Shown: positions 41,043-50,713 of the stretch, piece by piece
Numbering within the stretch: position 1 is the stretch's first letter
How the letters are laid out: every line of letters starts with the position of its first letter
From: MKUN01 sp964481425
Lineage (GTDB): Bacteria; Bacteroidota; Bacteroidia; Chitinophagales; Chitinophagaceae
Length of the DNA stretch: 64,000 bases
Assembly (NCBI GenBank): GCA_964481425.1
Contig: CAYZTM010000010.1
Location: 1-64,000 of the forward strand
Reading direction: 5' to 3'
The notes under the pieces: model-generated
The model's input: only the letters and a program-made list of their open reading frames with translations
Database searches by the model: none
What the model was told of the DNA's origin: nothing
Program-made: the position numbers and the translations under genes

Positions 41043-44000
41043 ATGGCAATAAAGAAAGAAAATCGTCCTAAAGCCGGATTCGGCAAGATCACCATCAGTT
41101 TGGCATCACCCGATGCTATACTGGACCGTTCATACGGTGAGGTGCTGAAGCCTGAAACGATCAACTATCGTACATACAAACCAGAACGTGACGGTTTGTT
41201 CTGCGAAAAGATCTTCGGCCCCGTGAAAGACTATGAGTGCTACTGCGGCAAGTACAAGCGTATCCGTTACAAGGGTATCGTTTGTGACCGTTGCGGTGTG
41301 GAAGTGACTGAAAAGAAAGTGCGCCGTGAGCGCATGGGCCACATCAAACTGGTGGTACCTATAGTACATATATGGTATTTCAAGAGCCTGCCTAATAAGA
41401 TAGGTTACCTGCTTGGGGTAAGCTCTAAGAAACTGGAAAGCATCGTTTACTATGAGCGCTACGTGGTAGTGCAAGCGGGTGAGGCAGAAGACCTGATACG
41501 CCAGAAGCTGAACCTGAAGGACAGTGAAAACACGCACCAGGCCCTGCTTACAGAAGATGAATACCTGGAAATACTGGACAGCATATCGAAAGAGAACCAG
41601 TACCTGCCTGACGAGGACCCTAACAAGTTCATCGCCAAGATGGGTGCTGAGGCTGTACACAGCCTGCTGGGCCGTATAGATCTTGACCAATTGTCGTACG
41701 ACCTGCGTAATGCAGCTGCTAATGAAACATCTCAGCAACGTAAGCAGGAAGCCCTGAAGCGCCTGAGCGTAGTAGAAGCTTTCCGTGATGCGAATACGCG
41801 TGTAGAGAACAGGCTGGAATGGGCTGTTATGCAATACATACCGGTAATACCACCGGAACTGCGCCCATTGGTGCCGCTGGATGGTGGTCGTTTTGCTTCA
41901 TCGGACCTGAATGACCTGTATCGCCGCGTTATCATCCGTAACAACCGTTTGAAGCGCCTTATCGAGATCAAAGCTCCTGAGGTGATCCTTCGTAACGAAA
42001 AACGTATGTTGCAGGAAGCAGTTGACTCGCTGTTCGATAACAGCCGTAAGTCAAATGCTGTTAAGGCCGAAGGTGGCCGTGCGCTGAAATCGCTTTCTGA
42101 TGTGCTGAAAGGCAAGCAGGGACGTTTCCGCCAGAACCTGCTCGGTAAACGTGTTGACTACTCGGGTCGTTCGGTGATCGTGGTAGGCCCTGAAATGAAA
42201 TTGCATGAGTGCGGCCTGCCGAAAGATATGGCGGCTGAACTCTTTAAACCTTTCATCATACGCAAGCTGATAGAAAGGGGTATAGTAAAAACAGTAAAGA
42301 GCGCGAAGAAGTTAGTGGAGCGCAAGGAGTCTGTAGTTTGGGATATCCTTGAGAATGTACTTAAGGGCCACCCGATAATGCTTAACCGCGCCCCGACACT
42401 GCACCGACTTTCAATACAGGCATTCCAGCCAAAACTGATAGAAGGTAAAGCAATACAATTGCACCCGTTGGTATGTTCGGCGTTCAACGCGGACTTTGAC
42501 GGTGACCAGATGGCCGTTCACGTGCCATTGAGCCATGCAGCTATACTGGAAGCACAGCTGCTGATGCTGGCTTCACACAACATCCTGAACCCGCAGAATG
42601 GTACACCTATCACCCTGCCTTCACAGGACATGGTGCTTGGCCTGTACTACATTACCAAGGGTAAAAAGACCATGGGTGATGAAATAGTGAAAGGTGAGGG
42701 TAAGGCTTTTTATAGTGCAGATGAGGTTATCATAGCGTATAACGAAGGCCGTGTTGACCTTCATGCCTTTATTAAAGTGAAGGCTGATGTGCGTAATGCA
42801 GAGGGCGGCATTGAAAGGCAATTAATTGAGACTACAGTTGGCCGCGTTATCTTCAACCAATTTGTACCGAAAGAAAATGGTTTCGTAAACGCATTGCTTA
42901 CCAAGAAATCGCTGCGTGAGATCATCGGCCAGATATTGAAGAACACTACCATACCTAAGACCGTGCAGTTCCTTGATGATATCAAGACACTTGGTTTCCG
43001 TATGGCCTTCCGTGGTGGTCTGTCGTTCAACATTAAAGACCTGACCATACCTGAAGTGAAGGAAGAACTGGTGAATAATGCCCACAATGAAGTGGACGAG
43101 GTATGGGACAACTATAATATGGGTCTTATCACGAATAACGAACGTTATAACCAGATCATCGATATCTGGTCGCGTGTAGATACCCGTGTAACGGAAACAC
43201 TCATCCGCGAAATGGCAGCAGATAAACAGGGCTTCAACTCTGTGTACATGATGCTTGATTCGGGTGCGCGTGGTTCCAAGCAACAGGTTAAACAGCTTGC
43301 AGGCCTCAGGGGCCTGATGGCCAAACCCCGCCGTAGCGGTTCTACAGGTTCGGAGATCATCGAGAACCCGATCCTTTCGAACTTCAAGGATGGCCTGAGC
43401 GTATTGGAATACTTCATCTCTACGCATGGTGCGCGTAAAGGTCTTGCGGATACCGCCCTTAAAACAGCGGATGCCGGTTACCTGACGCGTCGTCTTGTGG
43501 ACGTGGCCCAGGACGTTGTTATCAACGAAGAGGACTGCGGTACGCTGCGTGGTATTGCCACATCGGCGCTTAAGGATAACGAAGAGGTAGTAGAACCACT
43601 GTATGACCGTATCCTTGGCCGTACATCATTGCATGATATTTTTGACCCCATAACAGAAGAGCAACTTTGTAATGCGGGTGATGAGATAACTGAAGATATA
43701 GCCAGGCGTATTGAAGAAAGCGGTATCGATGCCGTTGAGATACGTTCAGTACTTACCTGCGAAAGCCGTCGTGGTGTGTGTGCTAAATGCTATGGCAAGA
43801 ACCTGGCAACGGGTTATATGGCCCAGAAGGGTGATGCTGTTGGTATCATAGCTGCACAGTCCATTGGTGAGCCGGGTACCCAGCTGACACTGCGTACGTT
43901 CCACGTAGGTGGTGTTGCGGGTTCTTCTGCTATCGAGTCGCAGTTGACAGCAAGGTTCGATGGTAATGTGCAGTTCGATGGTCTGCGTACAACTAAGGCT

Positions 44001-45365
44001 ACGGATGCTGAAGGCGATACTCAAATAGTGGTAATTGGCCGTACTGGTGAGGTGCGTATAGTGGATGTTGCAAACGACCGCCTGCTGATCACTAACAACA
44101 TACCTTATGGTTCTATACTGAAGGTTAGCAATGGCCAGAAAGTACAGAAGGGTGATGTGATCTGTACATGGGATCCGTTCAACGCCGTTATCATATCGGA
44201 AGTGAGTGGTAAGGTGAAGCTGGAGAATGTAATAGAAGGCGTTACTTACCGTGAAGAAGCTGACGAGCAAACAGGCCACCGTGAGAAAGTGGTGATAGAA
44301 ACCAAAGACAAGACCAAGATACCGTCTATCATTGTAGAGGGTAAGGAGGAAAAATCATACAACCTGCCTGTAGGCTCGCATATCATTGTGAGTGCAGGTG
44401 ATGCTGTGGCAAATGGCCAGGTGCTGGTGAAGATACCACGCGTACTGGGCCGTAGCCGAGATATCACGGGTGGTCTGCCACGCGTTACAGAGCTGTTTGA
44501 AGCACGTAACCCGAGCAACCCTGCAGTGGTAGCTGAAATAGATGGTGTTGTGGCCTTCGGTACTGTGAAACGCGGTAACCGCGAGATCATAGTAGAATCG
44601 CGTGAAGGACTGGTGAAGAAATACCTTGTGCCGCTGACCCGCCACATCATGGTGCAGGATGGCGACTTTGTGAAAGCAGGTACTCCGCTTTCTGACGGCG
44701 CTACTACACCGGGCGACATCCTTGCCATCAAAGGACCTTTTGCAGTGCAGGAATACCTGGTGAACGAGATACAGGAAGTATATCGCTTACAGGGTGTGAA
44801 GATAAACGACAAACACATTGAAGTGATCGTTCGCCAGATGATGCGTAAGGTGACCATCGTTGATCCGGGAGATACCAAATTCCTTGAAGAAGATACGGTT
44901 GATAAGTTCGAATTCATGGAAGAGAACGACTGGATATATGACAAGAAGGTGGTAACCGAAGCCGGTGATTCTGAGATCGTGCATCCGGGCCAGATTGTGA
45001 CCCTGCGCGAGATACGTGAAGAAAACAGCCACCTGCGCCGCTCAGATAAGAAGCTGGTAGAATACCGTGATGCAGCTCCTGCCACATCGGCCCCGCTGCT
45101 GCTGGGTATCACCAAAGCCTCACTGGGTACACAGAGCTGGATATCTGCTGCATCATTCCAGGAAACAACCAAAGTATTGTCGCAGGCTTCGATCAACGGT
45201 AAGTCAGATTACCTGCTTGGCCTGAAGGAAAACGTTATCACAGGTAACCTGATACCAGCGGGTACCGGTATGCGCGACTTCGACGATATGATCGTTGGTT
45301 CTAAGGAAGAGTTTGAACTGCTGATGGCCAATAGGGACGTGCTGCAGTTCGACGAAGAAGAATAG
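41043..45365 (+). CDS. rpoC: DNA-directed RNA polymerase subunit beta'
   Basis: 1440 aa, full length for Bacteroidota. N-terminal zinc-binding CYCGKYKRIRYKGIVCDRCGVEV, catalytic NADFDGD at 482-488 (Mg2+ ligands D484, D486, D488), and trigger-loop region GEPGTQLTLRTFHVGG. It forms the active centre of RNA polymerase. It probably depends on the rpoB promoter, with the 115-aa insert gene read through; no separate strong promoter was seen in the 40 bp ahead of it. Confidence 0.98.
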   Translation: MAIKKENRPKAGFGKITISLASPDAILDRSYGEVLKPETINYRTYKPERDGLFCEKIFGPVKDYECYCGKYKRIRYKGIVCDRCGVEVTEKKVRRERMGHIKLVVPIVHIWYFKSLPNKIGYLLGVSSKKLESIVYYERYVVVQAGEAEDLIRQKLNLKDSENTHQALLTEDEYLEILDSISKENQYLPDEDPNKFIAKMGAEAVHSLLGRIDLDQLSYDLRNAAANETSQQRKQEALKRLSVVEAFRDANTRVENRLEWAVMQYIPVIPPELRPLVPLDGGRFASSDLNDLYRRVIIRNNRLKRLIEIKAPEVILRNEKRMLQEAVDSLFDNSRKSNAVKAEGGRALKSLSDVLKGKQGRFRQNLLGKRVDYSGRSVIVVGPEMKLHECGLPKDMAAELFKPFIIRKLIERGIVKTVKSAKKLVERKESVVWDILENVLKGHPIMLNRAPTLHRLSIQAFQPKLIEGKAIQLHPLVCSAFNADFDGDQMAVHVPLSHAAILEAQLLMLASHNILNPQNGTPITLPSQDMVLGLYYITKGKKTMGDEIVKGEGKAFYSADEVIIAYNEGRVDLHAFIKVKADVRNAEGGIERQLIETTVGRVIFNQFVPKENGFVNALLTKKSLREIIGQILKNTTIPKTVQFLDDIKTLGFRMAFRGGLSFNIKDLTIPEVKEELVNNAHNEVDEVWDNYNMGLITNNERYNQIIDIWSRVDTRVTETLIREMAADKQGFNSVYMMLDSGARGSKQQVKQLAGLRGLMAKPRRSGSTGSEIIENPILSNFKDGLSVLEYFISTHGARKGLADTALKTADAGYLTRRLVDVAQDVVINEEDCGTLRGIATSALKDNEEVVEPLYDRILGRTSLHDIFDPITEEQLCNAGDEITEDIARRIEESGIDAVEIRSVLTCESRRGVCAKCYGKNLATGYMAQKGDAVGIIAAQSIGEPGTQLTLRTFHVGGVAGSSAIESQLTARFDGNVQFDGLRTTKATDAEGDTQIVVIGRTGEVRIVDVANDRLLITNNIPYGSILKVSNGQKVQKGDVICTWDPFNAVIISEVSGKVKLENVIEGVTYREEADEQTGHREKVVIETKDKTKIPSIIVEGKEEKSYNLPVGSHIIVSAGDAVANGQVLVKIPRVLGRSRDITGGLPRVTELFEARNPSNPAVVAEIDGVVAFGTVKRGNREIIVESREGLVKKYLVPLTRHIMVQDGDFVKAGTPLSDGATTPGDILAIKGPFAVQEYLVNEIQEVYRLQGVKINDKHIEVIVRQMMRKVTIVDPGDTKFLEEDTVDKFEFMEENDWIYDKKVVTEAGDSEIVHPGQIVTLREIREENSHLRRSDKKLVEYRDAAPATSAPLLLGITKASLGTQSWISAASFQETTKVLSQASINGKSDYLLGLKENVITGNLIPAGTGMRDFDDMIVGSKEEFELLMANRDVLQFDEEE

Positions 45366-45386
45366 TAGTAAAGATTACCTGATAAT

Positions 45387-45415
45387 AAAAACGCCGCTGA
45401 ATAAGCGGCGTTTTT
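45387..45415. terminator. Bidirectional terminator after rpoC
   Basis: Perfect 12-bp stem AAAAACGCCGCT/AGCGGCGTTTTT, GAATA loop, T tract. It lies between rpoC and the convergent lipoprotein gene ending at 45418. Confidence 0.9.
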
Positions 45416-45417
45416 TG

Positions 45418-45813
45418 TTATTCGATAATGATCTTGCTTTTGCTCTCGATATCCGTTCTTTTATCGAAGACAAAGTCGTAGAACCTTGCTTCATTCTTTT
45501 TACCCGAGATGGTTTGTGTGGCACGTCCATACTCCTGGCCATACTTGTCGACCACCCGTGCCGTTACTGCGGCATCAAGATCATTACCGAAAATAAAGTA
45601 AACGCTCAATGTGCTGTGATCGATTATGAATTTTCCGGTACGCAGTCCTTTCGCCTGCAGGGCAGGGGATAGTTCCAATGTGCATTCGAGGTTCTTGTCT
45701 ATGCCTTCCCTGATACTAGTAACTATCTCTGTGCCTGCTTCGCCAACTTTCTTGCTTGTGTTATGGCAAGCTGCAAGCGAAACTATGGCTATTACGAGAC
45801 TAATCTTTTTCAT
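45418..45813 (-). CDS. Lipoprotein of unknown function
   Basis: 131 aa with lipobox SLAAC. The mature domain (CTLELSPALQAKGLRTGKFIIDHSTLSVYFIFGNDLDAAVTARVVDKYGQEYGRA in sense) appears as a beta-sandwich of about 90 aa. No conserved cysteine pair after the lipid Cys except one in NLECTL. Not recognised. Monocistronic. Confidence 0.7.
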   Translation of the reverse strand: MKKISLVIAIVSLAACHNTSKKVGEAGTEIVTSIREGIDKNLECTLELSPALQAKGLRTGKFIIDHSTLSVYFIFGNDLDAAVTARVVDKYGQEYGRATQTISGKKNEARFYDFVFDKRTDIESKSKIIIE

Positions 45814-45900
45814 GCGATGTAGCTATTGTTTAACAGGGTGCAAGTTACTCGATTAAAGAGTCGGTTATACTGATATTTATCACTTGTTGTTTTGTGTAAG

Positions 45901-45936
45901 AAAAGTACTGGCGGCCATTTGGCCGCCAGTACTTTT
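45901..45936. terminator. Strong hairpin terminator downstream of the DUF6600-like gene
   Basis: Perfect 16-bp stem AAAAGTACTGGCGGCC/GGCCGCCAGTACTTTT with ATTT loop, 17 bp past the stop at 45953. Minus reading is followed by TTTTCTT. Confidence 0.9.
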
Positions 45937-45952
45937 TTATATAGAGCTTGAA

Positions 45953-47380
45953 TTACCTTCTTCCATCGCGCCGGATACTTTGGTTCTGCGGGGCAGGTGT
46001 GGCCTGCCTGCGTGGCTCCTGGCGTATGGTTGGCTGTGCGCGCTGCACAGGCTGTTGTTGTACCGGCCTGCTTTCGAAGCGTTGCTGTTGTACAGGTTGC
46101 GGCCTGTTCTCGATACGCTGCTGTTGTACCGGCCTGCTGGGTTCTGCACGTTGTGGCTGTACCTGGGGCCGTGTATTGTAGCGTGGCTGTTGCTGTACAG
46201 GCTGCTGAATATTTTGCCTTTGCGGCTGTACCTGCTGCGGGCGGTTATCAAAGTTGCGCTGCGGTTGTACTTGCTGCGGCCTTGTATCGTAGCGTGGTTG
46301 CTGTTGCACAGGTTGCTGAATGTTTTGCCTTTGCGGCTGTACCTGTTGCGGACGGCTGTCGAAGCGTTGTTCGTTGCTGCGCGGCATGGGGGTACTACGT
46401 TCCAGCTTACGCGGCTCCTGCTGCATAGGTGTTTCCCGGTTGGTGTTCTGCTGCCTGATGGCTGGGTTAGGCTGTACGCGGTCAATGTTATTATTTGAGT
46501 TATAGCGTACAGGTTCCACCTGGCGGTTCTGTATGGCAGTACGGAAGCCGGGTTTATGGTCTTGTTCTACAGCCTGCATCTTTGTGTCAACAGGGCGGGG
46601 GGCACGTACCGCTTGTGCAGGTTCAGCCCTTCTACCATTGGTTGTAGTAGCCCGTACTTCCGGACGATATACATTTATGGCATGGCCTGTTATCTGGGCG
46701 GAGCCGGGTTTATGACCCTGATTCACGTTATAAACATTGATGCGCTGGTGTGTCACTTTTTGTATGTCTGCAGGACGTGGGCCATACACATACTTGTTGT
46801 GGTAGTGGTTGTGTATGAAGGTAGTGTTGTGTATAATGCCGCTGTTGTAGCGTGGGCCTCTCCAATAGTGGTAGAAGTCGTGCCTGTAAACATACTGAGG
46901 GCCTACGAACACCCACCAGTTATCGGGGCAATAATAGCTGCCGAATGCAACTGAGATGGTGATGCCGGGGCCAAGAGGCGCCCAGCCATAATAACCACCG
47001 CCATAGCGCCAGCTTACCCATGCGGGTCCCCATTCACTGCCGGGTATCCAAACCCAGCCATAATAAGGGTCGTATGTCCAGCGGCCATAGTGGAAAGCGG
47101 CCCAGCCCCATGGGTAGTCGGAAACCCACATATTACCATATTCGGTAGCTGCCCAATAGCCTCTTGTACAATAAGGGCGGAAATCTGTCGCTACATCAGG
47201 CACCCATACGTAGCCATATTGAGGGTCGTAAACCCATTGCCCATAAGGTGCAAGATCGTCGTAAAACGTCTGGTAAGATACATAGTCGTCCTGCGCGCTG
47301 GCCTTAATGGCCGGGGTAGCTGTCATAAACGCTACAGTTAGCACGGTGACCGATAGTATCCATTTGATCAAGTTTTTCAT
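45953..47380 (-). CDS. DUF6600-like protein with Pro/Gln/Arg-rich repetitive tail
   Basis: 475 aa from ATG 47380 (MKNLIKWILSVTVLTVAFMT). A signal peptide ends near KASAQ. Residues 25-180 show repeating Trp/Tyr motifs (YGQWVYDPQYGYVWVPDV; YGRWTYDPYYGWVWIPGSEWGPAWVSWR), as in the DUF6600 family. From about 290 on there is low complexity with near-identical units (RPQQVQPQRQNIQQPVQQQP) repeated. This is probably an envelope protein; its role is unknown. The N-terminal 70 residues of the longest frame are not counted because the signal peptide begins at 47380. Confidence 0.78.
   Translation of the reverse strand: MKNLIKWILSVTVLTVAFMTATPAIKASAQDDYVSYQTFYDDLAPYGQWVYDPQYGYVWVPDVATDFRPYCTRGYWAATEYGNMWVSDYPWGWAAFHYGRWTYDPYYGWVWIPGSEWGPAWVSWRYGGGYYGWAPLGPGITISVAFGSYYCPDNWWVFVGPQYVYRHDFYHYWRGPRYNSGIIHNTTFIHNHYHNKYVYGPRPADIQKVTHQRINVYNVNQGHKPGSAQITGHAINVYRPEVRATTTNGRRAEPAQAVRAPRPVDTKMQAVEQDHKPGFRTAIQNRQVEPVRYNSNNNIDRVQPNPAIRQQNTNRETPMQQEPRKLERSTPMPRSNEQRFDSRPQQVQPQRQNIQQPVQQQPRYDTRPQQVQPQRNFDNRPQQVQPQRQNIQQPVQQQPRYNTRPQVQPQRAEPSRPVQQQRIENRPQPVQQQRFESRPVQQQPVQRAQPTIRQEPRRQATPAPQNQSIRRDGRR
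46130..46365 (-). repeat. Tandem repeat coding for the Q/P/R-rich tail
   Basis: Near-identical DNA blocks such as TTTTGCCTTTGCGGCTGTAC (46210 and 46323) and GTTGCTGTTGCAC variants recur. They can change copy number by slippage, so assembly errors are possible here. Confidence 0.6.
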
Positions 47381-47819
47381 TTTGCCTTTTTTTAATTGTT
47401 CTGTTGTGTTGCTAGTAACTGTTAGTCTTATAGAAGACGATAAATCAAAACCGGTTCCTGTTTTTCTTAAAGTTACGTTAAGTATCAATTGGTATAAATA
47501 ATCCAATAATGATGCCAGCTTTGCAATATTATCGTTATTATTTCTTTTGCATGGTATATGTTGTCTTCCCAATAGTATGATCTTCATCATCCCATAGCGG
47601 TGTAAGGCACTGCATATGATCTCTTATTTACTAATGGTTTGTTAACCAGTTGCAAACAGGGAGTTAACTACAGGGAAACATTGTGAGCCCGTTTGACAAA
47701 AGCTCATATTTGTGGTGCTCATAGAACAGTTTTTTCATAAAGACTCTTATCATTTAACCAAAACAAGGTCTCTTGTAACAAAGCAGGGGACCTTGTTTTT
47801 TTTGATATATCTTCATGCT
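47381..47819 (+). other. Intergenic region with promoter and terminator-like leader
   Basis: 439 bp between divergent genes. It has a likely promoter (TTG at 47681, CATATTTG at 47705-47712) and then a hairpin with T tract at 47761-47803 that ends 16 bp before the ATG at 47820. No other coding frame is supported. Confidence 0.5.
47761..47803 (+). terminator. Terminator-like hairpin in the leader of the alpha/beta hydrolase gene
   Basis: AAACAAGGTC (47761-47770) pairs with GACCTTGTTT (47789-47798) and is followed by TTTTT. The 18-nt loop contains TTGTAACAA, which can form its own small hairpin. The position 16 bp before the start codon suggests attenuation, or the 3' end of a small RNA of about 85 nt. 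Confidence 0.65.
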
Positions 47820-48506
47820 ATGCAAAACCTGCTGTTACTACATGGGGCCATTGGTGCTGCCGATCAGTTAGCCCCACTGGCAAATGAGCTTAAAGACCAA
47901 TATAGGGTGTATACCATGAACTTTTCAGGACACGGTGGCCAGCCTTTTAGGGCAGACGAGTTCTCTATTCCGATGTTTGCTGATGAGGTTGTTCAATTCA
48001 TCGAAACAGAAGGTTTAGGACAGGTTTCGATCTTTGGCTACAGTATGGGTGGCTATGTGGCCATGTATCTTGCCTTACATCGGCCAGAGTTGGTGCAAAA
48101 AGTGATCACCCTGGCCACTAAATTTTACTGGGATGAAGCTATTGCTGCAAAAGAGGTGCAAATGCTTAACCCTGATAAAATAGAACAGAAGTTACCGGCG
48201 TTCGCCACCAGCCTAAAAAGCCGCCATGCTCCTAATAATTGGAAAGATGTCTTGTTGAAAACATCGGAAATGATGATTAAGTTAGGTGGTGATAATTATT
48301 TGAAAATCAGTGATTACAGGTCTATTTTATCTCCTGTATTATTGCTATTGGGTGACCGGGATAAAATGATAACACTTGAAGAAACAGTTGAGGTGTATAA
48401 GGCCTTGCCTAATGCACAAATGGCTGTGTTACCTGGTACAGCACACCCGATAGAACAGGTGAATACGGCGATGCAGGCTTATTTTATAACACAATTTCTC
48501 AGATAA
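47820..48506 (+). CDS. Alpha/beta hydrolase
   Basis: 228 aa from ATG 47820 (MQNLLLLHGAIGAADQL). Family marks: LLLHGAIGAADQL (oxyanion HG), nucleophile elbow GYSMGG in FGYSMGGYVAMYLA, Asp in LLLGDRDKM, and His in PGTAHPIEQV. The triad is complete. The cap region is short. Substrate unknown; close to general esterase/peroxidase-like hydrolases. It is followed by a DUF3052 gene after 14 bp. Confidence 0.88.
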   Translation: MQNLLLLHGAIGAADQLAPLANELKDQYRVYTMNFSGHGGQPFRADEFSIPMFADEVVQFIETEGLGQVSIFGYSMGGYVAMYLALHRPELVQKVITLATKFYWDEAIAAKEVQMLNPDKIEQKLPAFATSLKSRHAPNNWKDVLLKTSEMMIKLGGDNYLKISDYRSILSPVLLLLGDRDKMITLEETVEVYKALPNAQMAVLPGTAHPIEQVNTAMQAYFITQFLR

Positions 48507-48520
48507 ATGGTAACATCATA

Positions 48521-48937
48521 ATGGCTGGGTATTCCGGAACACCTTTGGAGAAAAAGTTAGGCATTAAGGAAGGCTTTACTATAGGTCTCATTAACGCACC
48601 GGAGTATTATTTCGGGCTATTTGAAAATCTGCCGAATGAGGTAGTGGTTTCGGCCAGTGAGCGCATTCTTAAAGACCTTATCCATTTTTTTACGAAAGAG
48701 GAGAATGAATTGATGTATATGTTACCTCTATTGAAAACACAAATGAAGCAGGATGGTATGATATGGGTATCATGGCCTAAGAAGGCAGCGAAAGCAGATA
48801 CGGATGTTACGGAAGATATAATTCGCAACACTGCGTTGAGCATCGGCCTTGTGGATGTAAAGGTGTGTGCGGTAGATGAGGTATGGTCGGCCCTGAAGCT
48901 GGTGATACCTGTAAAGGAGCGCAAAAAACAGGAATAA
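48521..48937 (+). CDS. DUF3052 family protein
   Basis: 138 aa. MAGYSGTPLEKKLGIKEGFTIGL, an internal MIWVSWPKKAAK and TEDIIRNTALSIGLVDVKVCAVDEVWSALKLV are hallmarks of DUF3052. The family has no proven function. It appears to be co-transcribed with the upstream hydrolase. Confidence 0.85.
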   Translation: MAGYSGTPLEKKLGIKEGFTIGLINAPEYYFGLFENLPNEVVVSASERILKDLIHFFTKEENELMYMLPLLKTQMKQDGMIWVSWPKKAAKADTDVTEDIIRNTALSIGLVDVKVCAVDEVWSALKLVIPVKERKKQE

Positions 48938-48940
48938 AAA

Positions 48941-48961
48941 AACCGCCCTGAACGGGCGGTT
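48941..48961. terminator. Terminator shared by DUF3052 and rplY
   Basis: Stem AACCGCCC/GGGCGGTT, 5-nt loop. On the minus strand it is followed by a seven-T run, so it mainly serves rplY (stop at 48984). Confidence 0.85.
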
Positions 48962-48983
48962 CTCACTAGTAAGAAGATATTGA

Positions 48984-49574
48984 TTATTTCTTGCCTTCAG
49001 CCTTAGCTTCTTCGGTTTCTGCCTGGCGCAGTGCGCGGGTAGTAACTACAGAAGCGATGGGAATACGGGGAGAGTTCATGATCTCCATATTCTCAGCATT
49101 TACGTCTTCAACACGGACGTTCTCGCCTATCTGCAGGGTATCGATATTCACCTCGATGTTCTCTGCAAGGTACCTGGGATAAGTGCGCACTTTCAGTGTC
49201 TTAGCTTTGATCACGAGGCGACCACCGGCTTTAACACCTTCAGGCTGACCTGTGAATTTCAGGGGTAGATCGGCTACAATTTTACGGCCATCTACCAATT
49301 CCAGGAAGTCTATATGGGTCAAATCATCGGTAACCACATCAAACTGCAGGTCTTTCATAATGGCGCGGTATTCTTTACCGTCCACATTGATCTCCGCAAC
49401 CTGGAAATCAGCAGTATACACCAGCGGACGCAGGGTCATGGCAGGTGCAGCAAAATGGATGGTTTCGTTACCTCCGTATATAACGGCAGGTACCATTCCT
49501 TCAGAACGAAGCCGGCGTGTAGCTTTTTTACCGATCTCGCTTCTTTTTTGTCCTTCGATCTTTACACTTTTCAT
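48984..49574 (-). CDS. rplY: 50S ribosomal protein L25/general stress protein Ctc
   Basis: 196 aa from ATG 49574 (MKSVKIEGQKRSEIGKKATRRLR). It binds 5S rRNA. The L25 N-domain (GMVPAVIYGG, MKDLQFDVVTDDLTHIDFLEL) is followed by the TL5/Ctc C-domain (LPLKFTGQPEGVKAGG ... DTLQIGENVRVED) and a short acidic tail. It lies downstream of prs, a gene order shared by many bacteria. Confidence 0.95.
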   Translation of the reverse strand: MKSVKIEGQKRSEIGKKATRRLRSEGMVPAVIYGGNETIHFAAPAMTLRPLVYTADFQVAEINVDGKEYRAIMKDLQFDVVTDDLTHIDFLELVDGRKIVADLPLKFTGQPEGVKAGGRLVIKAKTLKVRTYPRYLAENIEVNIDTLQIGENVRVEDVNAENMEIMNSPRIPIASVVTTRALRQAETEEAKAEGKK

Positions 49575-49744
49575 TTTAGTGTTGTTTCTTTTCAGCGCCG
49601 ATCGCATACCCGTCTAACATCCGGACGTTGAAAACTTTTTTGATTTTCTAATAAAGGTTCCCCTTTGGGGGACGGGTTTTGTTGTATATACAGTAGTTAA
49701 TTAAAAATATAAAAAGTCGAAATTCAAAACCATGAATAATCGAC

Positions 49745-50689
49745 CTATTTCCTGTTGCTATGAATAAATAAAGAGCTAATGGACTTGTTCTCAAATGTGT
49801 TGCGGATGGCCACTGCAAAAAGCTCAGCCGTGGGCAATACTTTTATTTTAGAACATTCCTGTTTCAAGGGTATGGTATCGCAAACCACCAGTTCTTCGAG
49901 CGCTGAGTTCTCAATGTTCTCGTAAGCTTTGCCACTCAGTACAGGGTGTGTGCAAAATGCCCTTACGGACAGTGCGCCCTTTTCCTTAAGTATGGCTGCT
50001 GATTTGCTAAGTGTACCTGCCGTATCGCAAATGTCATCAATGAGTATTACGTTACGACCTGATACATCCCCTATCACCGTCATAGCTGCCACCTCGTTTG
50101 CGCGCTTGCGTTGCTTGTCGCATATTACCATATCTACCTCAAAATACTTGGCAACTTCGCGCACCCGGTTGGTACTGCCTACGTCGGGGGACGCAAAGAT
50201 AAGGTTTTCCATCTTAAGATTCTCAATATAAGGGATAAAAACAGCAGAGCTATCGAGGTGATCCACCGGTATATCGAAAAAACCTTGAATTTGAGGTGCG
50301 TGCAGGTCCATGGTCATTATCCTGTTGGCCCCGGCGGTGGTCAGGAGGTTGGCCACCAGCTTTGATGCTATGGAAACCCTGGGCTTGTCCTTGCGGTCCT
50401 GGCGGGCAAAACCAAAGTAGGGGATCACAGCCGTGATATAACCGGCAGAAGCTCTACGGGCTGCATCTATCATCATCAGCAGTTCCATCAGGTTATCGCT
50501 CGGGGCGAAAGTTGACTGAACCAGGAAAACATAGTCGCCACGGATAGACTCACGGAAGACAGGCTGGAACTCACCATCGCTGAATTTCTGGATGTCGACC
50601 TGTCCTAATGGTTTACCAAAGTTTCTTGCGATCTGCTCGGCGAGGTAGTGAGAACCTGTACCGGAAAAAATTTTGACTGATGGCTGCAT
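49745..50689 (-). CDS. prs: Ribose-phosphate pyrophosphokinase
   Basis: 314 aa from ATG 50689 (MQPSVKIFSGTGSHYLAEQI). It makes PRPP from ribose-5-phosphate and ATP. Marks: GDYVFLVQST, the flexible loop region YFGFARQDRK, MDLHAPQIQGFF, and the PRPP loop NVILIDDICDTAGTL. Full length. A complete promoter (TTTG-N18-TACCTTTG) lies upstream. rplY follows after a 170-bp gap, probably in the same transcript. Confidence 0.96.
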   Translation of the reverse strand: MQPSVKIFSGTGSHYLAEQIARNFGKPLGQVDIQKFSDGEFQPVFRESIRGDYVFLVQSTFAPSDNLMELLMMIDAARRASAGYITAVIPYFGFARQDRKDKPRVSIASKLVANLLTTAGANRIMTMDLHAPQIQGFFDIPVDHLDSSAVFIPYIENLKMENLIFASPDVGSTNRVREVAKYFEVDMVICDKQRKRANEVAAMTVIGDVSGRNVILIDDICDTAGTLSKSAAILKEKGALSVRAFCTHPVLSGKAYENIENSALEELVVCDTIPLKQECSKIKVLPTAELFAVAIRNTFENKSISSLFIHSNRK

Positions 50690-50713
50690 GATATAGATAC
50701 TATGAATGGACTG

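Noticed and set aside
44246..45196. 316-aa open frame opposite rpoC
   Set aside because: Ser/Thr-rich antisense shadow of rpoC.
46130..46365. Possible CRISPR-like repeat array
   Set aside because: The repeats are in frame inside a coding region and have no unique spacers; they encode a Q/P/R-rich tail.
47381..47590. 70-residue N-terminal extension of the DUF6600-like frame
   Set aside because: The signal peptide begins at the ATG at 47380; the upstream part is AT-rich intergenic sequence without coding character.
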